Of a DNA stretch of 64,000 nt, positions 50,660 through 60,176 are shown one piece after another. The notes below the pieces were generated by a model. The model made no database searches and was not told where the DNA came from. It was given only the letters and a program-made list of their open reading frames with translations. Both the position numbers and the translations under genes were made by a program. Source of the DNA: Corynebacterium kroppenstedtii DSM 44385 (GTDB taxonomy: Bacteria; Actinomycetota; Actinomycetes; Mycobacteriales; Mycobacteriaceae); NCBI RefSeq assembly GCF_000023145.1, contig NC_012704.1, forward strand, positions 1,178,001 through 1,242,000, given 5' to 3'. Position 1 is the stretch's first letter. Each line of letters begins with the position of its first letter.

Positions 50660-51612
50660 CCACGCTCTGCTAAACGGTGCGGCTTCGGGATCTCGTCGAC
50701 ATTGATGCCCACCATCGCTTCACCCAAGCCACGCGAAACATTGACGATCGTCTCGGGGTCATCGTAATTCTGCGTCGCCTGAACGATGGCGCGCGCACGA
50801 TGCTCCGGGTCACCAGACTTAAAGATGCCCGAACCGACGAACACACCCTCAGCACCTAATTGCATCATCATCGCTGCATCGGCCGGAGTAGCAATACCGC
50901 CAGCTGTGAACAGCACAACCGGGAGAGATCCACGCTCGGCTACCTCACGCACCAACTCATACGGAGCTTGGAGCTCCTTCGCGGCGACATACAGCTCATC
51001 AGGCGCCATCGACTTCAATTTATTAATAGAAGCGCGGATGGTCCGCATGTGGGTCACGGCGTTGGACACGTCGCCAGTTCCCGCTTCGCCCTTGGAACGA
51101 ATCATGGCAGCGCCCTCATTGATCCGTCGAAGTGCTTCGCCGAGGTTGGTCGCTCCACAGACAAATGGCACCGTGAAGTCGAATTTATCAATGTGGTTGG
51201 AATAATCGGCTGGCGTCAGCACCTCGGATTCGTCAATAAAGTCGACGCCCAGCGACTGCAAAACCTGCGCCTCAACGAAATGACCAATGCGAGCCTTCGC
51301 CATAACCGGGATAGACACAGCGTTAATAATGCCTTCGATCATGTCGGGGTCCGACATGCGTGACACTCCGCCCTCAGCACGAATATCAGCTGGGACGCGT
51401 TCCAACGCCATCACGGCTGTCGCGCCGGCGTCCTCAGCGATCTTGGCCTGCTCAGGGGTGACGACGTCCATAATGACGCCGCCTTTTAACATCTCCGCCA
51501 GGCCGCGCTTTACTCGTGCAGTCCCGTGGGTTGTCTCATTCGAGGAGGAATGGGCAGCCCCGCGTGGATTGTCCGTAGCATGCCGTCCGTTTTGATTTGC
51601 ATTATTGCTCAT
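50653..51612 (-). CDS. pdxS: Pyridoxal 5'-phosphate synthase subunit PdxS
   Basis: Synthase subunit that builds PLP from ribose 5-phosphate, glyceraldehyde 3-phosphate and ammonia. 319 residues: a ~30-residue variable leader, then [21 protein letters not shown] (two catalytic-site Lys regions are seen, including [11 protein letters not shown]) and [19 protein letters not shown]. The leading gene of pdxST; AAGGAG stands 11 bases before the ATG. PLP synthesis is thus DXP-independent. Confidence 0.97.
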   Translation of the reverse strand: MSNNANQNGRHATDNPRGAAHSSSNETTHGTARVKRGLAEMLKGGVIMDVVTPEQAKIAEDAGATAVMALERVPADIRAEGGVSRMSDPDMIEGIINAVSIPVMAKARIGHFVEAQVLQSLGVDFIDESEVLTPADYSNHIDKFDFTVPFVCGATNLGEALRRINEGAAMIRSKGEAGTGDVSNAVTHMRTIRASINKLKSMAPDELYVAAKELQAPYELVREVAERGSLPVVLFTAGGIATPADAAMMMQLGAEGVFVGSGIFKSGDPEHRARAIVQATQNYDDPETIVNVSRGLGEAMVGINVDEIPKPHRLAERGW

Positions 51613-51733
51613 ATTGTCGTTCTTCTCCTTAAAACTGGACTGGCCTGTCTAGAATACGCTGAAGCCTACAGTGTACTTACTCGCCTCTGGAGCCGGAAAA
51701 CTCCCCAACCAATTCTTGAGGCTACATAGTGAT

Positions 51734-52234
51734 TTACGACGCCGGAATGTCGGATTCAATACCAGCAACCTCAAAATACTCTGGTGGCGACGTATGGCCG
51801 CCGAGATGAAAAAACCTCACGAGCGGGCGTAGCCGCAACGTCCGGGTATCCGAGACGGCATCATTATAAAAGCGCATTGCGAGTTCTACTCGTGTGTGGG
51901 CGTCGGCTAGTGTTCTCGCACCATTGACCGTCACAGATTCGTCATCAAGATCGTGAATACGCATAGCAAATCTGTTCTCCGCAAGTGCTCGATCCGTTGT
52001 GCACGAAGTATCGAAAGCGATACGTTCCGTTGCTTCGGCCTCGTCCGCAAGTTCTGGCCACAATGCTGACACCACCGCAGCCCGACGGCCCAAGGCAGCA
52101 TCCAGGCTTAACGCTGCTTCATCCGTCCGGATATTCAATCGATGCAAGCGGGTGGCTATGAACGATGCCCACATACCTGCTAACAGAACGGCCATCAGAC
52201 CAACGATGACGATGGCGACCCAAACCGGTATCAC
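51734..52234 (-). CDS. LemA-like small membrane protein of the PIM cluster
   Basis: 166 residues: one N-terminal membrane segment (VWVAIVIVGLMAVLLAGMWA) and a helical soluble part with RLHRLNIRTDEAALSLDAALGRRAAVVSAL and AMRFYNDAVSDTRTLR, patterns like LemA-family proteins. A similar gene follows pimA in mycobacteria. Its GTG overlaps the pimA stop (GTGA), so it is cotranscribed with the PIM genes. Function unknown. Confidence 0.72.
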   Translation of the reverse strand: MIPVWVAIVIVGLMAVLLAGMWASFIATRLHRLNIRTDEAALSLDAALGRRAAVVSALWPELADEAEATERIAFDTSCTTDRALAENRFAMRIHDLDDESVTVNGARTLADAHTRVELAMRFYNDAVSDTRTLRLRPLVRFFHLGGHTSPPEYFEVAGIESDIPAS

Positions 52235-53376
52235 GACGAAAAGTTCCTTTCCCCCTGAGGACCCAGCACGGTTTCATATACCCTCTCGACTTCTGTCGTA
52301 ACGTGGCTCCAATCAAACCGTTGGGACCGCTCAAAGCCCTTATGCGCGAGTTCTTGCCGCTTGCCTTTGTCCGAAAACAACTCGGTGACAGCCGCCACCA
52401 AAGCATCCGTATCCCCAGGAGGAAATAGCCAACCAGCGTCGCCATCATCGCACACAGCACGAAATGCCGGAATATCACTAGCGACGACCGCCGCGCCGGC
52501 AGCCATCGCTTCGACGAGGACGATCCCAAAACTCTCCCCACCGAGATGAGGTGCCACATAGACGTCCGATGCTTTAAAGGCTCGAGCCTTGTCGCTATTA
52601 GACAACCGGCCAAGAATGGTGATCGAGTCCCGGACATGGGCTACGCGCCGCGACAAAGCCTTGGCATCACCAGTCCCCACGACAACGACTTCGATACCTG
52701 GAATTGCTCGTGAAATCCGTGGCATCGCTTCGATCAGCACATCGAGCCCTTTACGTGGTTCATCAAAGCGGCCCAAGAAGATAATTCGCGGGCGGTCTGG
52801 ATCGAGGCGAGAAATAGCATCGTCGGCTCCTGATTGCGGATCCGCAGATGAAAAAAACTTTGTGTCGACGCCGTTGGGGATGAGAATGGGATCTCCCCCC
52901 AGCTGTTCCACTTGCCACCGGCGGGCCATCTCCGAGACCGCGATCCCTGCACGAACACGCTCAAGCATCGGCGTGAGAACCGGAATAAACGTTTCCAACA
53001 CACGAGACCGATCAGCTGATGCATGATACGTCGCCACCACAGGAATCTTCGCCATTTTCAGCGCAATCATGGACACGCTTGGGGCGTTCGGCTCATGTAT
53101 GTGGACGAGGTCGAACTCGTGATTATTCAACCACCTACGGACAGCATGAAATGCCGACGCTGTGAAACTCAGGCGGGCAACCGATCCGTTATACGGGATG
53201 GGAATGGAACGTCCGGCCCGGACGACGAAATCCGGGACATGCGTCTTCAGCGACGCTGGGGCCAGCAGGCTTACGGTGTGACCGCGCCGGATTAACTGTT
53301 CCGACAGCTCAATTGCATGAACTTGAACACCGCCAGGGTCGTCCATGGAATACGGACACACCATCCCGATTCGCAC
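52231..53376 (-). CDS. pimA: Phosphatidylinositol alpha-mannosyltransferase PimA
   Basis: GT4 glycosyltransferase that puts the first mannose (from GDP-mannose) on phosphatidylinositol at the inner membrane face, starting PIM synthesis. 381 residues. Opens with MRIGMVCPYSMDDPGGVQ, the acceptor-loop start; PIPYNGSVARL; donor-site GRFDEPRKG and the Glu-x7-Glu stretch GGESFGIVLVEAMAAG. Closely follows the mycobacterial protein I remember. GTG start, 15 bases after the patA stop. Confidence 0.94.
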   Translation of the reverse strand: MRIGMVCPYSMDDPGGVQVHAIELSEQLIRRGHTVSLLAPASLKTHVPDFVVRAGRSIPIPYNGSVARLSFTASAFHAVRRWLNNHEFDLVHIHEPNAPSVSMIALKMAKIPVVATYHASADRSRVLETFIPVLTPMLERVRAGIAVSEMARRWQVEQLGGDPILIPNGVDTKFFSSADPQSGADDAISRLDPDRPRIIFLGRFDEPRKGLDVLIEAMPRISRAIPGIEVVVVGTGDAKALSRRVAHVRDSITILGRLSNSDKARAFKASDVYVAPHLGGESFGIVLVEAMAAGAAVVASDIPAFRAVCDDGDAGWLFPPGDTDALVAAVTELFSDKGKRQELAHKGFERSQRFDWSHVTTEVERVYETVLGPQGERNFSS

Positions 53377-53391
53377 TCGGCCTCCACACTC

Positions 53392-54288
53392 TCAGTCTTC
53401 ATTCCAGATGCGTTGGAGCATATGCCAATCCTCAGGATGCTCCGAAATATTTTTCTCAAAAACTTTTGCGAGGTCTTGAACAACCTCGGGTATTGGCTTA
53501 TCGGTATTCAGTGGTTCACCGACGCTATGACCCCAGCCCTCCGGGGTAAACCAGCAGTGAACGCCGTGTAAGGCCGCCCCCGTTTCTTGAGCAAGCCGTA
53601 CCGCCCCCACCGGCATGGTTGTTCTAGAACCGAAAAAGTCGACGCTGACACCATGATGCGAAAGATCACGTTCGCCCAACAAGGCCACGACTCCACCTGA
53701 CTCTAAAGTTTCACGGAGCCCGTCCATCGGCTTTTGTGAACCACCGGTGAGCGGGAACACGGTAAAACCGAGTTCTTCGCGATAGTTCACGAATGCATCG
53801 AACAGTTTCTCCGGCTTGAGCCGTTCTGCCACAGTAGAAAACGTCCCGTAGCGCTGAGCAAGCCACAGCCCAGCCATATCCCAATTCCCACTGTGTGGCA
53901 GAGCGAGAATCACTCCCCGCCCCTGGCGATATGACTTATCAAACAAGTCCACGCCCTGGATACCCGACTCAATTGTATCCACAAGTGAGTCCAGGGACGA
54001 TGAGTGAATGATGGACGGCAAGCGGAAAGCTTCCATCCAATATCGGGCATATGATCTCATCGCGTTCCGCACCACCACATCAAGCTCTCGGTCATCCGTG
54101 AGACCGGTCACCTTGGCAAGGTTAGACCGTAACCTCGCCGGTTGTTTTCCCCTGTGGGAAGCAATATCGGCACCGAGCATGAATAATTTCCGCGCGACGG
54201 GGGCGGGAATTCGGGTGATTCCTTTCCAGGCCCACACGTACGACTCCGCGATAAGATCCTCTTTGGATAAGCCGAAGTGTCGTGTCAC
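53392..54288 (-). CDS. patA: Phosphatidylinositol mannoside acyltransferase (PatA-like)
   Basis: Acylates the mannose of PIM1/PIM2 from acyl-CoA; LPLAT/HtrB-type fold. 298 residues with the catalytic His-x4-Asp motif in LPHSGNWDMAG near residue 130 and the substrate-site GERDLSHHGVSVDFFG. Lies between pgsA and pimA, 9 and 15 bases from them, the order known from mycobacteria. GTG start. Confidence 0.9.
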   Translation of the reverse strand: MTRHFGLSKEDLIAESYVWAWKGITRIPAPVARKLFMLGADIASHRGKQPARLRSNLAKVTGLTDDRELDVVVRNAMRSYARYWMEAFRLPSIIHSSSLDSLVDTIESGIQGVDLFDKSYRQGRGVILALPHSGNWDMAGLWLAQRYGTFSTVAERLKPEKLFDAFVNYREELGFTVFPLTGGSQKPMDGLRETLESGGVVALLGERDLSHHGVSVDFFGSRTTMPVGAVRLAQETGAALHGVHCWFTPEGWGHSVGEPLNTDKPIPEVVQDLAKVFEKNISEHPEDWHMLQRIWNED

Positions 54289-54297
54289 GTGTCGTCC

Positions 54298-54951
54298 TTA
54301 CTTCGTGGGGAATTCTTTGGCCCCATGGGGCGCGGAGATTTTATCATTCGCATGCGGAGATTTGCCGGCCATGACCATGCGCTGGATCACCGTGAAAATG
54401 GAGCCTATTGCAAGAATCCAGAGCGCAACACTTAACACATGCGGCACCCCCAAGCCTTCAAGGCCTAAGCCGACCAAACCGATGATCAGCCGTTCAGGGC
54501 GTTCCACCAATCCCCCGACGATGTCGAGACCGCCCGCCTCTGCCCGAGCTTTGACATAAGAAATGACCTGGCTGGTGACCAACACAATCAACGCCGCGAT
54601 CATTTGGTGACGTTCTCCCTGCTGAGCGGAGACAACCCACCAGACGATAGCAGCGAACACAGCACCGTCGGTAATCCTGTCGCAGCTAGCATCCAGCGTC
54701 GCTCCGAACGTCGTTCCCCCGCCACGTATACGGGCCATGGTGCCGTCGACCATATCTACAGCTGTTAAAAGCCCGATAATTATTGCGGCGGCAAAGAGAT
54801 GACCGGTAGGGATCAGGGTTAACGCTGCTACACATGCACCGAGAGTGCCGACGACGGTCACTGTGTTGGGGGAAATTCCCGCCTTAACCAGTGATCGGGC
54901 AATCGGTTCGATGACAACTGCAGCCGGTTTTCGGCCATGAACGCCAAGCAT
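54298..54951 (-). CDS. pgsA: Phosphatidylinositol phosphate synthase (CDP-alcohol phosphatidyltransferase)
   Basis: Makes phosphatidylinositol phosphate from CDP-diacylglycerol and inositol phosphate. 217 residues, about six membrane segments. The full CDP-alcohol phosphotransferase motif is present at residues ~66-92: D-x2-DG-x2-AR-x8-G-x3-D-x3-D, beginning DMVDGTMAR. Upstream of patA and pimA in the same run, so it supplies the lipid that PimA mannosylates. Confidence 0.94.
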   Translation of the reverse strand: MLGVHGRKPAAVVIEPIARSLVKAGISPNTVTVVGTLGACVAALTLIPTGHLFAAAIIIGLLTAVDMVDGTMARIRGGGTTFGATLDASCDRITDGAVFAAIVWWVVSAQQGERHQMIAALIVLVTSQVISYVKARAEAGGLDIVGGLVERPERLIIGLVGLGLEGLGVPHVLSVALWILAIGSIFTVIQRMVMAGKSPHANDKISAPHGAKEFPTK

Positions 54952-54960
54952 TATTCTCCC

Positions 54961-55557
54961 TTATTCCGACTCGGAAGCCGACTGCTCAGCAGCCGGTTGA
55001 TCATCGGAAGTGTCCAATGATGCCCAGGCTTCCGCAAGCAACGACCGTGTCTCACGGAGAAGCTGTGGCAGGACCTTCACGCCACCAATGACGGTCATGA
55101 AGTTAGCATCGCCAGCCCATCGCGGAACTATGTGAACATGAAGATGCTCCTCGATAGAGCCACCCGATGCTTTACCCAGGTTCATTCCCACATTAACGGC
55201 ATGGGGATGCGAAACAGCTTTTAACGAACGGATGGCTTTTTTCGTGAAAGCCATCAGTTCGGCCGTCTCATCAGGGTTCAGGTCCTCAAGGTTCTTTACC
55301 CGTCGATAAGGGACAACCATCATGTGCCCCGAGTTATAGGGGAACAGGTTGAGCAAGCAGTACACGGTCTCACCGCGCGCGATGATCAGCCCTTCTTCGT
55401 CCGAACCTTGCGGAATGTCTTCGAACGGGTCACTGCTGTTCCGATTGTCGTCGGCAATATACGACATCCGGTAAGGTGCCCACAGCCGGGTCAATCGGTC
55501 GGCGTCACCAGCTCCTGAGTCAACAAAAGTATCGTTATCCGCGGACACGAGCCTCAA
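54961..55557 (-). CDS. HIT-family protein, probable Ap4A phosphorylase (Rv2613c-like)
   Basis: 198 residues with the histidine triad [13 protein letters not shown] near residue 147 and the strand [17 protein letters not shown]. The mycobacterial orthologue at this locus has been characterised as a diadenosine tetraphosphate phosphorylase. N- and C-terminal acidic extensions. The TTG start has AAGGAG 4 bases upstream and overlaps thrS by 23 bases; a GTG three codons later is an alternative. Confidence 0.88.
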   Translation of the reverse strand: MRLVSADNDTFVDSGAGDADRLTRLWAPYRMSYIADDNRNSSDPFEDIPQGSDEEGLIIARGETVYCLLNLFPYNSGHMMVVPYRRVKNLEDLNPDETAELMAFTKKAIRSLKAVSHPHAVNVGMNLGKASGGSIEEHLHVHIVPRWAGDANFMTVIGGVKVLPQLLRETRSLLAEAWASLDTSDDQPAAEQSASESE

Positions 55558-57607
55558 TCAACTCCTTCGTCGGCTGCTCGTTGTTATGCTCTTCAACCCA
55601 GGTTGAGATCACATCAACAGCCTTCTCGACGGGAACGCCGTTCACCTGGGAACCATCGAGGAACCGGAAACTCACTGCACCTGCTTCCGCATCGCGGCCG
55701 CCAGCGAGAAGCATGAACGGGGCTTTATGAGTCGTATGGTTGCGAATCTTCTTCTGCATCCGATCATCCGAGATATCGACCTCGGCACGGACACCCCGAG
55801 CACGCAGCTTATCCACGACCTCACCCAAGTACGGCGAAAATTCATCGGCGACCGGAATTCCGACGACCTGATGCGGAGCCAGCCATGCTGGGAACGCTCC
55901 CGCATAGTGTTCCAGGAGAACCCCAAAGAAGCGCTCGATCGAACCAAAGAGGGCGCGGTGGATCATAATGGGGCGCTGCTTAGAACCGTCGGGTGCCGTG
56001 TACTCCAATTCGAAACGCTCAGGCAGGTTGAAGTCCAACTGAACGGTCGACATCTGCCACGTACGCCCAATCGCGTCACGAGCCTGAACCGAAATCTTCG
56101 GACCGTAGAAAGCAGCTCCGCCTGGATCCGGAACAAGGTCGAGGCCGGATTTATCTGCTACACGCCGGAGAATCTCCGTCGAGCGCTCCCAGATTTCATC
56201 AGAACCGACGAACTTGTTCGGGTCTTTCGTCGACAGCTCCAGATAGAAATCATCGAGCCCGTAATCCTTCAGCAGCGAAATGATGAAATCAAGAACCGTG
56301 CTGAGTTCATTTTCAAGCTGATCTTCGGTGCAGTAGATATGGGCATCGTCCTGCGTGAATCCACGGGCTCGGGTGAGGCCATGAATGACGCCTGATTTTT
56401 CATACCGATACACCGTGCCGAATTCGAACAAGCGCAGAGGCAATTCGCGGTACGACCGCCCCTTGGATGCAAAAATCAGATTGTGCATCGGGCAGTTCAT
56501 CGGCTTGGCGTAGTAATCCTGAGCCGGCTTCGTGATGTTCCCCTCGGCATCCCGTTCCTCATCCAACTTCATGGGAGGGAACATGCCATCCTTGTAAAAA
56601 TCAAGGTGGCCGGATTTTTGGAACAAATCTCCCTTGGTCAGATGCGGAGTGTAGACGAAGGAATATCCAGCTTCGATGTGGCGCCGTCGCGAGTGCTGCT
56701 CCATTTCATTGCGGACGATACCGCCGTCAGGATGGAAGACAGGGAAACCTGAGCCGATTTCATCCGGGAAGCTGAAAAGATTCAGTTCAGCGCCGAGACG
56801 ACGGTGGTCGCGGCGTTCTGCTTCTTCCATCCGCTGCTGATACTCTTGCAGCGCTTCTTTCGACTCGAAAGCCGTCCCGTAGATTCGCTGCATACCGTCG
56901 TTGTTTTGATCACCACGCCAGTACGCAGCAGAACTCCGCTGAAGGGCGAAAGCGGCGATGTATTTCGTCGTCGGCACGTGAGGACCACGACACAGATCAA
57001 ACCATTCGACCTCGCCGGTCCGAGGATTGACGTTGTTATAAGCAGTTAGCTCGCCAGCAGTGTCAAGATCCGCGTCCTCATCGAGAACGGTGCCCTTTGA
57101 CTTATCGTCGATGAGCTCTAACTTGTATGGCTCATCTTTCAACGCTTCGCGGGCGTCATCAAGGGACTTCCACACAACGCGTTCGAATCGCTGTCCCGAT
57201 TTAATGATCTTCTTCATCCGCTTTTCGATGCGTTTGAGATCGTCGGGAGTAAAGGCGTGGTCGGTGCCAAAGTCGTAGTAGAAACCGTCCGCTATAGCGG
57301 GGCCGATTCCAAGTTTGGTACCTGGAAATTCCGCCTGAACTGCCTGCGCCATCACATGAGTACAACTGTGTCGAATGACAGCCCGTCCTTCATCGCTCGC
57401 TGCGATGACCGTGGTGACCTCAGTGTCCTCAGTAGGCGCAAATGATAGATCACGAATGGTTCCATCATTAGTCTTCACGCAAACCACTGCTTCGGGCCCC
57501 TTGGTGGGAAGGCCCAGTGGCTTCATCGCTGCCCCAGCTGGTGTACCAGCAGGGACCTGAAACGATACTGATGAGGCGCTTTTTTCCGATGACGACAGTG
57601 CAGACAC
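55535..57607 (-). CDS. thrS: Threonine-tRNA ligase
   Basis: Class II synthetase, 690 residues. TGS domain, editing domain with [13 protein letters not shown] and the second zinc-like pair, catalytic core with [16 protein letters not shown] (Cys ligand), [12 protein letters not shown] and [15 protein letters not shown] (His). Start at the GTG 8 bases after AAGGAG; a GTG three codons upstream falls directly on that ribosome binding site. First gene of the thrS-HIT-pgsA-patA-pimA series. Confidence 0.97.
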   Translation of the reverse strand: MSALSSSEKSASSVSFQVPAGTPAGAAMKPLGLPTKGPEAVVCVKTNDGTIRDLSFAPTEDTEVTTVIAASDEGRAVIRHSCTHVMAQAVQAEFPGTKLGIGPAIADGFYYDFGTDHAFTPDDLKRIEKRMKKIIKSGQRFERVVWKSLDDAREALKDEPYKLELIDDKSKGTVLDEDADLDTAGELTAYNNVNPRTGEVEWFDLCRGPHVPTTKYIAAFALQRSSAAYWRGDQNNDGMQRIYGTAFESKEALQEYQQRMEEAERRDHRRLGAELNLFSFPDEIGSGFPVFHPDGGIVRNEMEQHSRRRHIEAGYSFVYTPHLTKGDLFQKSGHLDFYKDGMFPPMKLDEERDAEGNITKPAQDYYAKPMNCPMHNLIFASKGRSYRELPLRLFEFGTVYRYEKSGVIHGLTRARGFTQDDAHIYCTEDQLENELSTVLDFIISLLKDYGLDDFYLELSTKDPNKFVGSDEIWERSTEILRRVADKSGLDLVPDPGGAAFYGPKISVQARDAIGRTWQMSTVQLDFNLPERFELEYTAPDGSKQRPIMIHRALFGSIERFFGVLLEHYAGAFPAWLAPHQVVGIPVADEFSPYLGEVVDKLRARGVRAEVDISDDRMQKKIRNHTTHKAPFMLLAGGRDAEAGAVSFRFLDGSQVNGVPVEKAVDVISTWVEEHNNEQPTKELIEARVRG

Positions 57608-57767
57608 TGATTGCACTCCTTAGTGGTGACATGGCTATCACATACCTGGTAACAGCCGGGGACGGATCAAAACTCTACCGCATGACCGGACAGCACGCGT
57701 AGCACCGTCGGGGAACCTGGCGAACACAGCCCTTGTGGCGACCGTTCGTCGTCACAAATAAAAGGGG

Positions 57768-59192
57768 CTACACCAAGAGATCATCCGCCCAATAATTGTC
57801 TTCACCTGCGGTGCCGTGAGGAATCGCGTAGACAGCAGAACCGATGTGGGTTATCCACTCATTGAGACGATCTGACTGATCTAACCGTTTTTGAATCGGT
57901 GTGAATTGAGTGTCTGGATTCTGCTGGAAGCAGGTAAAAATCAATCCAGCGTCAGAAATCGGCGAGTGCGGCCCAGACACCGGAAGGCTGTAATTGAAGG
58001 CACGACGCAATATCTGCTCATGAGTATTGTTCCCCTCATAGTGGGCTCGCGCCATATGCGATTCCGGGTCAATGACCGGAAGACCTGTGCTATCGACCTT
58101 GTCGAAGTCTGGGTCGTCGAACTCTTTCTCCCCTGTCAGAGGCGCCCCGGATTTCAGTTTTCGCCCGAAGACTACTTCTCGTGATGAGCGGTCCAAAATG
58201 TCCCAGCTATAGAGATTGAGGGAAATACGGCGGATGACCATCGCCGTTCCTCCCCGTAACCAGGCAGGCCCATCATTAATCCACACGATATCGGAAAGTT
58301 CCTTGTCCGAACGCGGGTTAACCGTGCCGTCGAGAACACCGAACAAGTTACGCGGAGTGGAACCTTTCGCTTGGGCGCCCGCCGCATAAAGAAATCCCTG
58401 TTGCTCCCACACAGGCTCGGTATACCGCTGCCCCGCTCGAAGAATGAACCGCCGTGCATGAGCCAATGTGGTGGGGTCATCTGAACAGATCTGCAATGCT
58501 AAATCCGTTTGTCCCCATGCATCGTCTAGACGGTCCCGATCAAAAGCAGGAATGTCATGAAGCCACGACGGGATCTTGTCCTGCATCTGTAGCTTATCGA
58601 GCAGAGGACGGCCGAACCCAATAGTGACAGTGAGGTTGGCGGGCCGAGAGACCATCTCCGGTTCAAGTTCGGCCAGCGGCGGTTGCCCTTGTGTCAGCTT
58701 TCGGGACGTAGACGTCCATACCTCCATGAGGCGCTGCATGGCCTTCTTATCGATGCCCTCGATACAATTAATCCCGATGACATTGACATACGCTTGCGAC
58801 GGAGTATCGATACCCGCCTGATGCGGTCCATCAAATGGGACAGTCTGATCAGCAATTCCCGTGAGACCTGCTGCGTTGCTGACCGCGTCCGCAGCATTTT
58901 TCTCCCGCTGATCTAAAGCTTCCGACGACGTCGTCGTGGCGTTATCGTCTTCGTGGCCGCAAGCAGCTAATCCTGATGCCCCCAGCGCAACTCCGGCCCC
59001 TAGACCACCGGTGAGGAAAGAACGGCGTCGTAGCACATGGCGAAAAACGTTGCGTCGGGCGCTGTCTGCACCTCGGGCGTTTCGATCGTCCGGTGTATTG
59101 CTTCGTTCACCATCGCTCGAGGGCTCATCGTCGTTAGCGCGTTGTACACGAGCGTTTGCGTCATCCGCGGAATTATGAGGCAAAGAGTTCAT
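57768..59192 (-). CDS. DyP-type heme peroxidase with Tat signal and lipobox (EfeB/DtpA-like)
   Basis: 474 residues. The twin-arginine motif RRRSFLTG (55-62) and a hydrophobic stretch end in LAAC (Cys 78), so it looks like a Tat-exported lipoprotein. Peroxidase domain: distal motif GVLDGTVN (GxxDG type) near residue 286 and the heme-ligand region SHMARAHYEG near 380, with ILRRAFNYS after it. Class A DyP peroxidases oxidise dyes and other substrates, and some act with copper chaperones. The ATG (MNSLPHNSADD) follows GAAGAAG; a tandem repeat sits directly upstream. Last of the CopC-PCuAC-DyP series, 223 bases after PCuAC. Confidence 0.9.
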   Translation of the reverse strand: MNSLPHNSADDANARVQRANDDEPSSDGERSNTPDDRNARGADSARRNVFRHVLRRRSFLTGGLGAGVALGASGLAACGHEDDNATTTSSEALDQREKNAADAVSNAAGLTGIADQTVPFDGPHQAGIDTPSQAYVNVIGINCIEGIDKKAMQRLMEVWTSTSRKLTQGQPPLAELEPEMVSRPANLTVTIGFGRPLLDKLQMQDKIPSWLHDIPAFDRDRLDDAWGQTDLALQICSDDPTTLAHARRFILRAGQRYTEPVWEQQGFLYAAGAQAKGSTPRNLFGVLDGTVNPRSDKELSDIVWINDGPAWLRGGTAMVIRRISLNLYSWDILDRSSREVVFGRKLKSGAPLTGEKEFDDPDFDKVDSTGLPVIDPESHMARAHYEGNNTHEQILRRAFNYSLPVSGPHSPISDAGLIFTCFQQNPDTQFTPIQKRLDQSDRLNEWITHIGSAVYAIPHGTAGEDNYWADDLLV

Positions 59193-59200
59193 CTTCTTCG

Positions 59201-59232
59201 TCGAAATGATGTTGTCTCGAAATGATGTTGTG
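59201..59232. repeat. Tandem 16-bp repeat just upstream of the DyP peroxidase gene
   Basis: TCGAAATGATGTTGTC followed directly by TCGAAATGATGTTGTG, 15 of 16 identical. It ends 9 bases before the ATG on the minus strand, so it lies in the 5' leader next to the ribosome binding site. Confidence 0.75.
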
Positions 59233-59415
59233 TGGGGTAAAAAACTTCTGCTGACGTAGAGTTTTCCCTGATCGCTGGACGACACCACACAGCGTGGGGC
59301 GCCGACCGTAACCGCAGGGGCGGATAAGGCCAGCGCTCAAACGTCGGCATCAGCAGAAATCAGTAACCAGATGATGCCTCGAATATCGTGACATCAACCG
59401 GCTGATGTAGCTGAT

Positions 59416-60078
59416 CTAGTGGGAATGCCCGTGCATGGAGTGGTCTGCTTGGCCACCCGGCTGAGCTGAATCGCTCATACCTGGCATATCTGGCATCCCT
59501 GACATGTCAGAGCTGTCGTCGCCGCCGTAGTTTTCTTCGCCCGAGGGCTGTTCACGGACAGGAATAGACACTTTCTCCGTGGAACCGTCTTTGAACTTCA
59601 ACTGCACATTAACTTTGTCCCCGGCAGCTAATTCATCATGATTGTCCATAATCATGATGTGTTCTCCGCCGGGTTTCATCTCCAAAGTCCCATTTGCGGG
59701 GATCTTAAACCCTTCTTTTTGCTCGACCATTTTTCCGTCGACAACGGTGTGCAGTTCGAAATTACCTTTGACATCGGACGACGACACCGACTCGAGGACT
59801 TTCTCTTTATCGGTGTTGTTCTCCAGAGTTCCGAAAATCGCGGTCATCGCTTTATCCGGGGTCTTCGACTTCACATAGCCCTGATCCAGTGAAACATTGC
59901 CGGAAGCTTTTTCTGTGCTGCTCGCGGACGACGACGTTGTTGTCGTTGTCGCCGATTGTGAGCCGTCTTTATCCGAATCTTCGTCGACAGAACACGCAGC
60001 GAGCCCTAGTGACAGGGCCAGAACTGAAGCTCCGGCGACCCGAACAGCCAGCCGAGATGTTGACCGTGATGTACTCAT
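59416..60078 (-). CDS. PCuAC-type periplasmic copper chaperone lipoprotein
   Basis: 220 residues. Lipobox LGLAAC with Cys 29; a Thr/Ser linker; the PCuAC beta-domain with ELHTVVDGKM (~His 108) and PGGEHIMIMD (His-x-Met, ~141-145), close to the His/Met Cu(I) site of the family. The C-terminal ~30 residues are rich in Met and His (DMSGMPDMPGMSD, HSMHGHSH), probably extra copper binding. PCuAC proteins deliver copper to cytochrome oxidase. 98 bases downstream of copC. Confidence 0.92.
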   Translation of the reverse strand: MSTSRSTSRLAVRVAGASVLALSLGLAACSVDEDSDKDGSQSATTTTTSSSASSTEKASGNVSLDQGYVKSKTPDKAMTAIFGTLENNTDKEKVLESVSSSDVKGNFELHTVVDGKMVEQKEGFKIPANGTLEMKPGGEHIMIMDNHDELAAGDKVNVQLKFKDGSTEKVSIPVREQPSGEENYGGDDSSDMSGMPDMPGMSDSAQPGGQADHSMHGHSH

Positions 60079-60176
60079 TTTCTGTAACTCCTCACTTCCT
60101 CCTGTGGAACACTAACGCCCCACAATGCGATATTTAGATCCTCGAAGTCGCCTCCAAGAATCTACTGTTTGGTGTT

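Noticed and set aside
57608-57767. Possible T-box leader upstream of thrS (also considered upstream of alaS)
   Set aside because: No T-box consensus or specifier stem could be seen in either gap.
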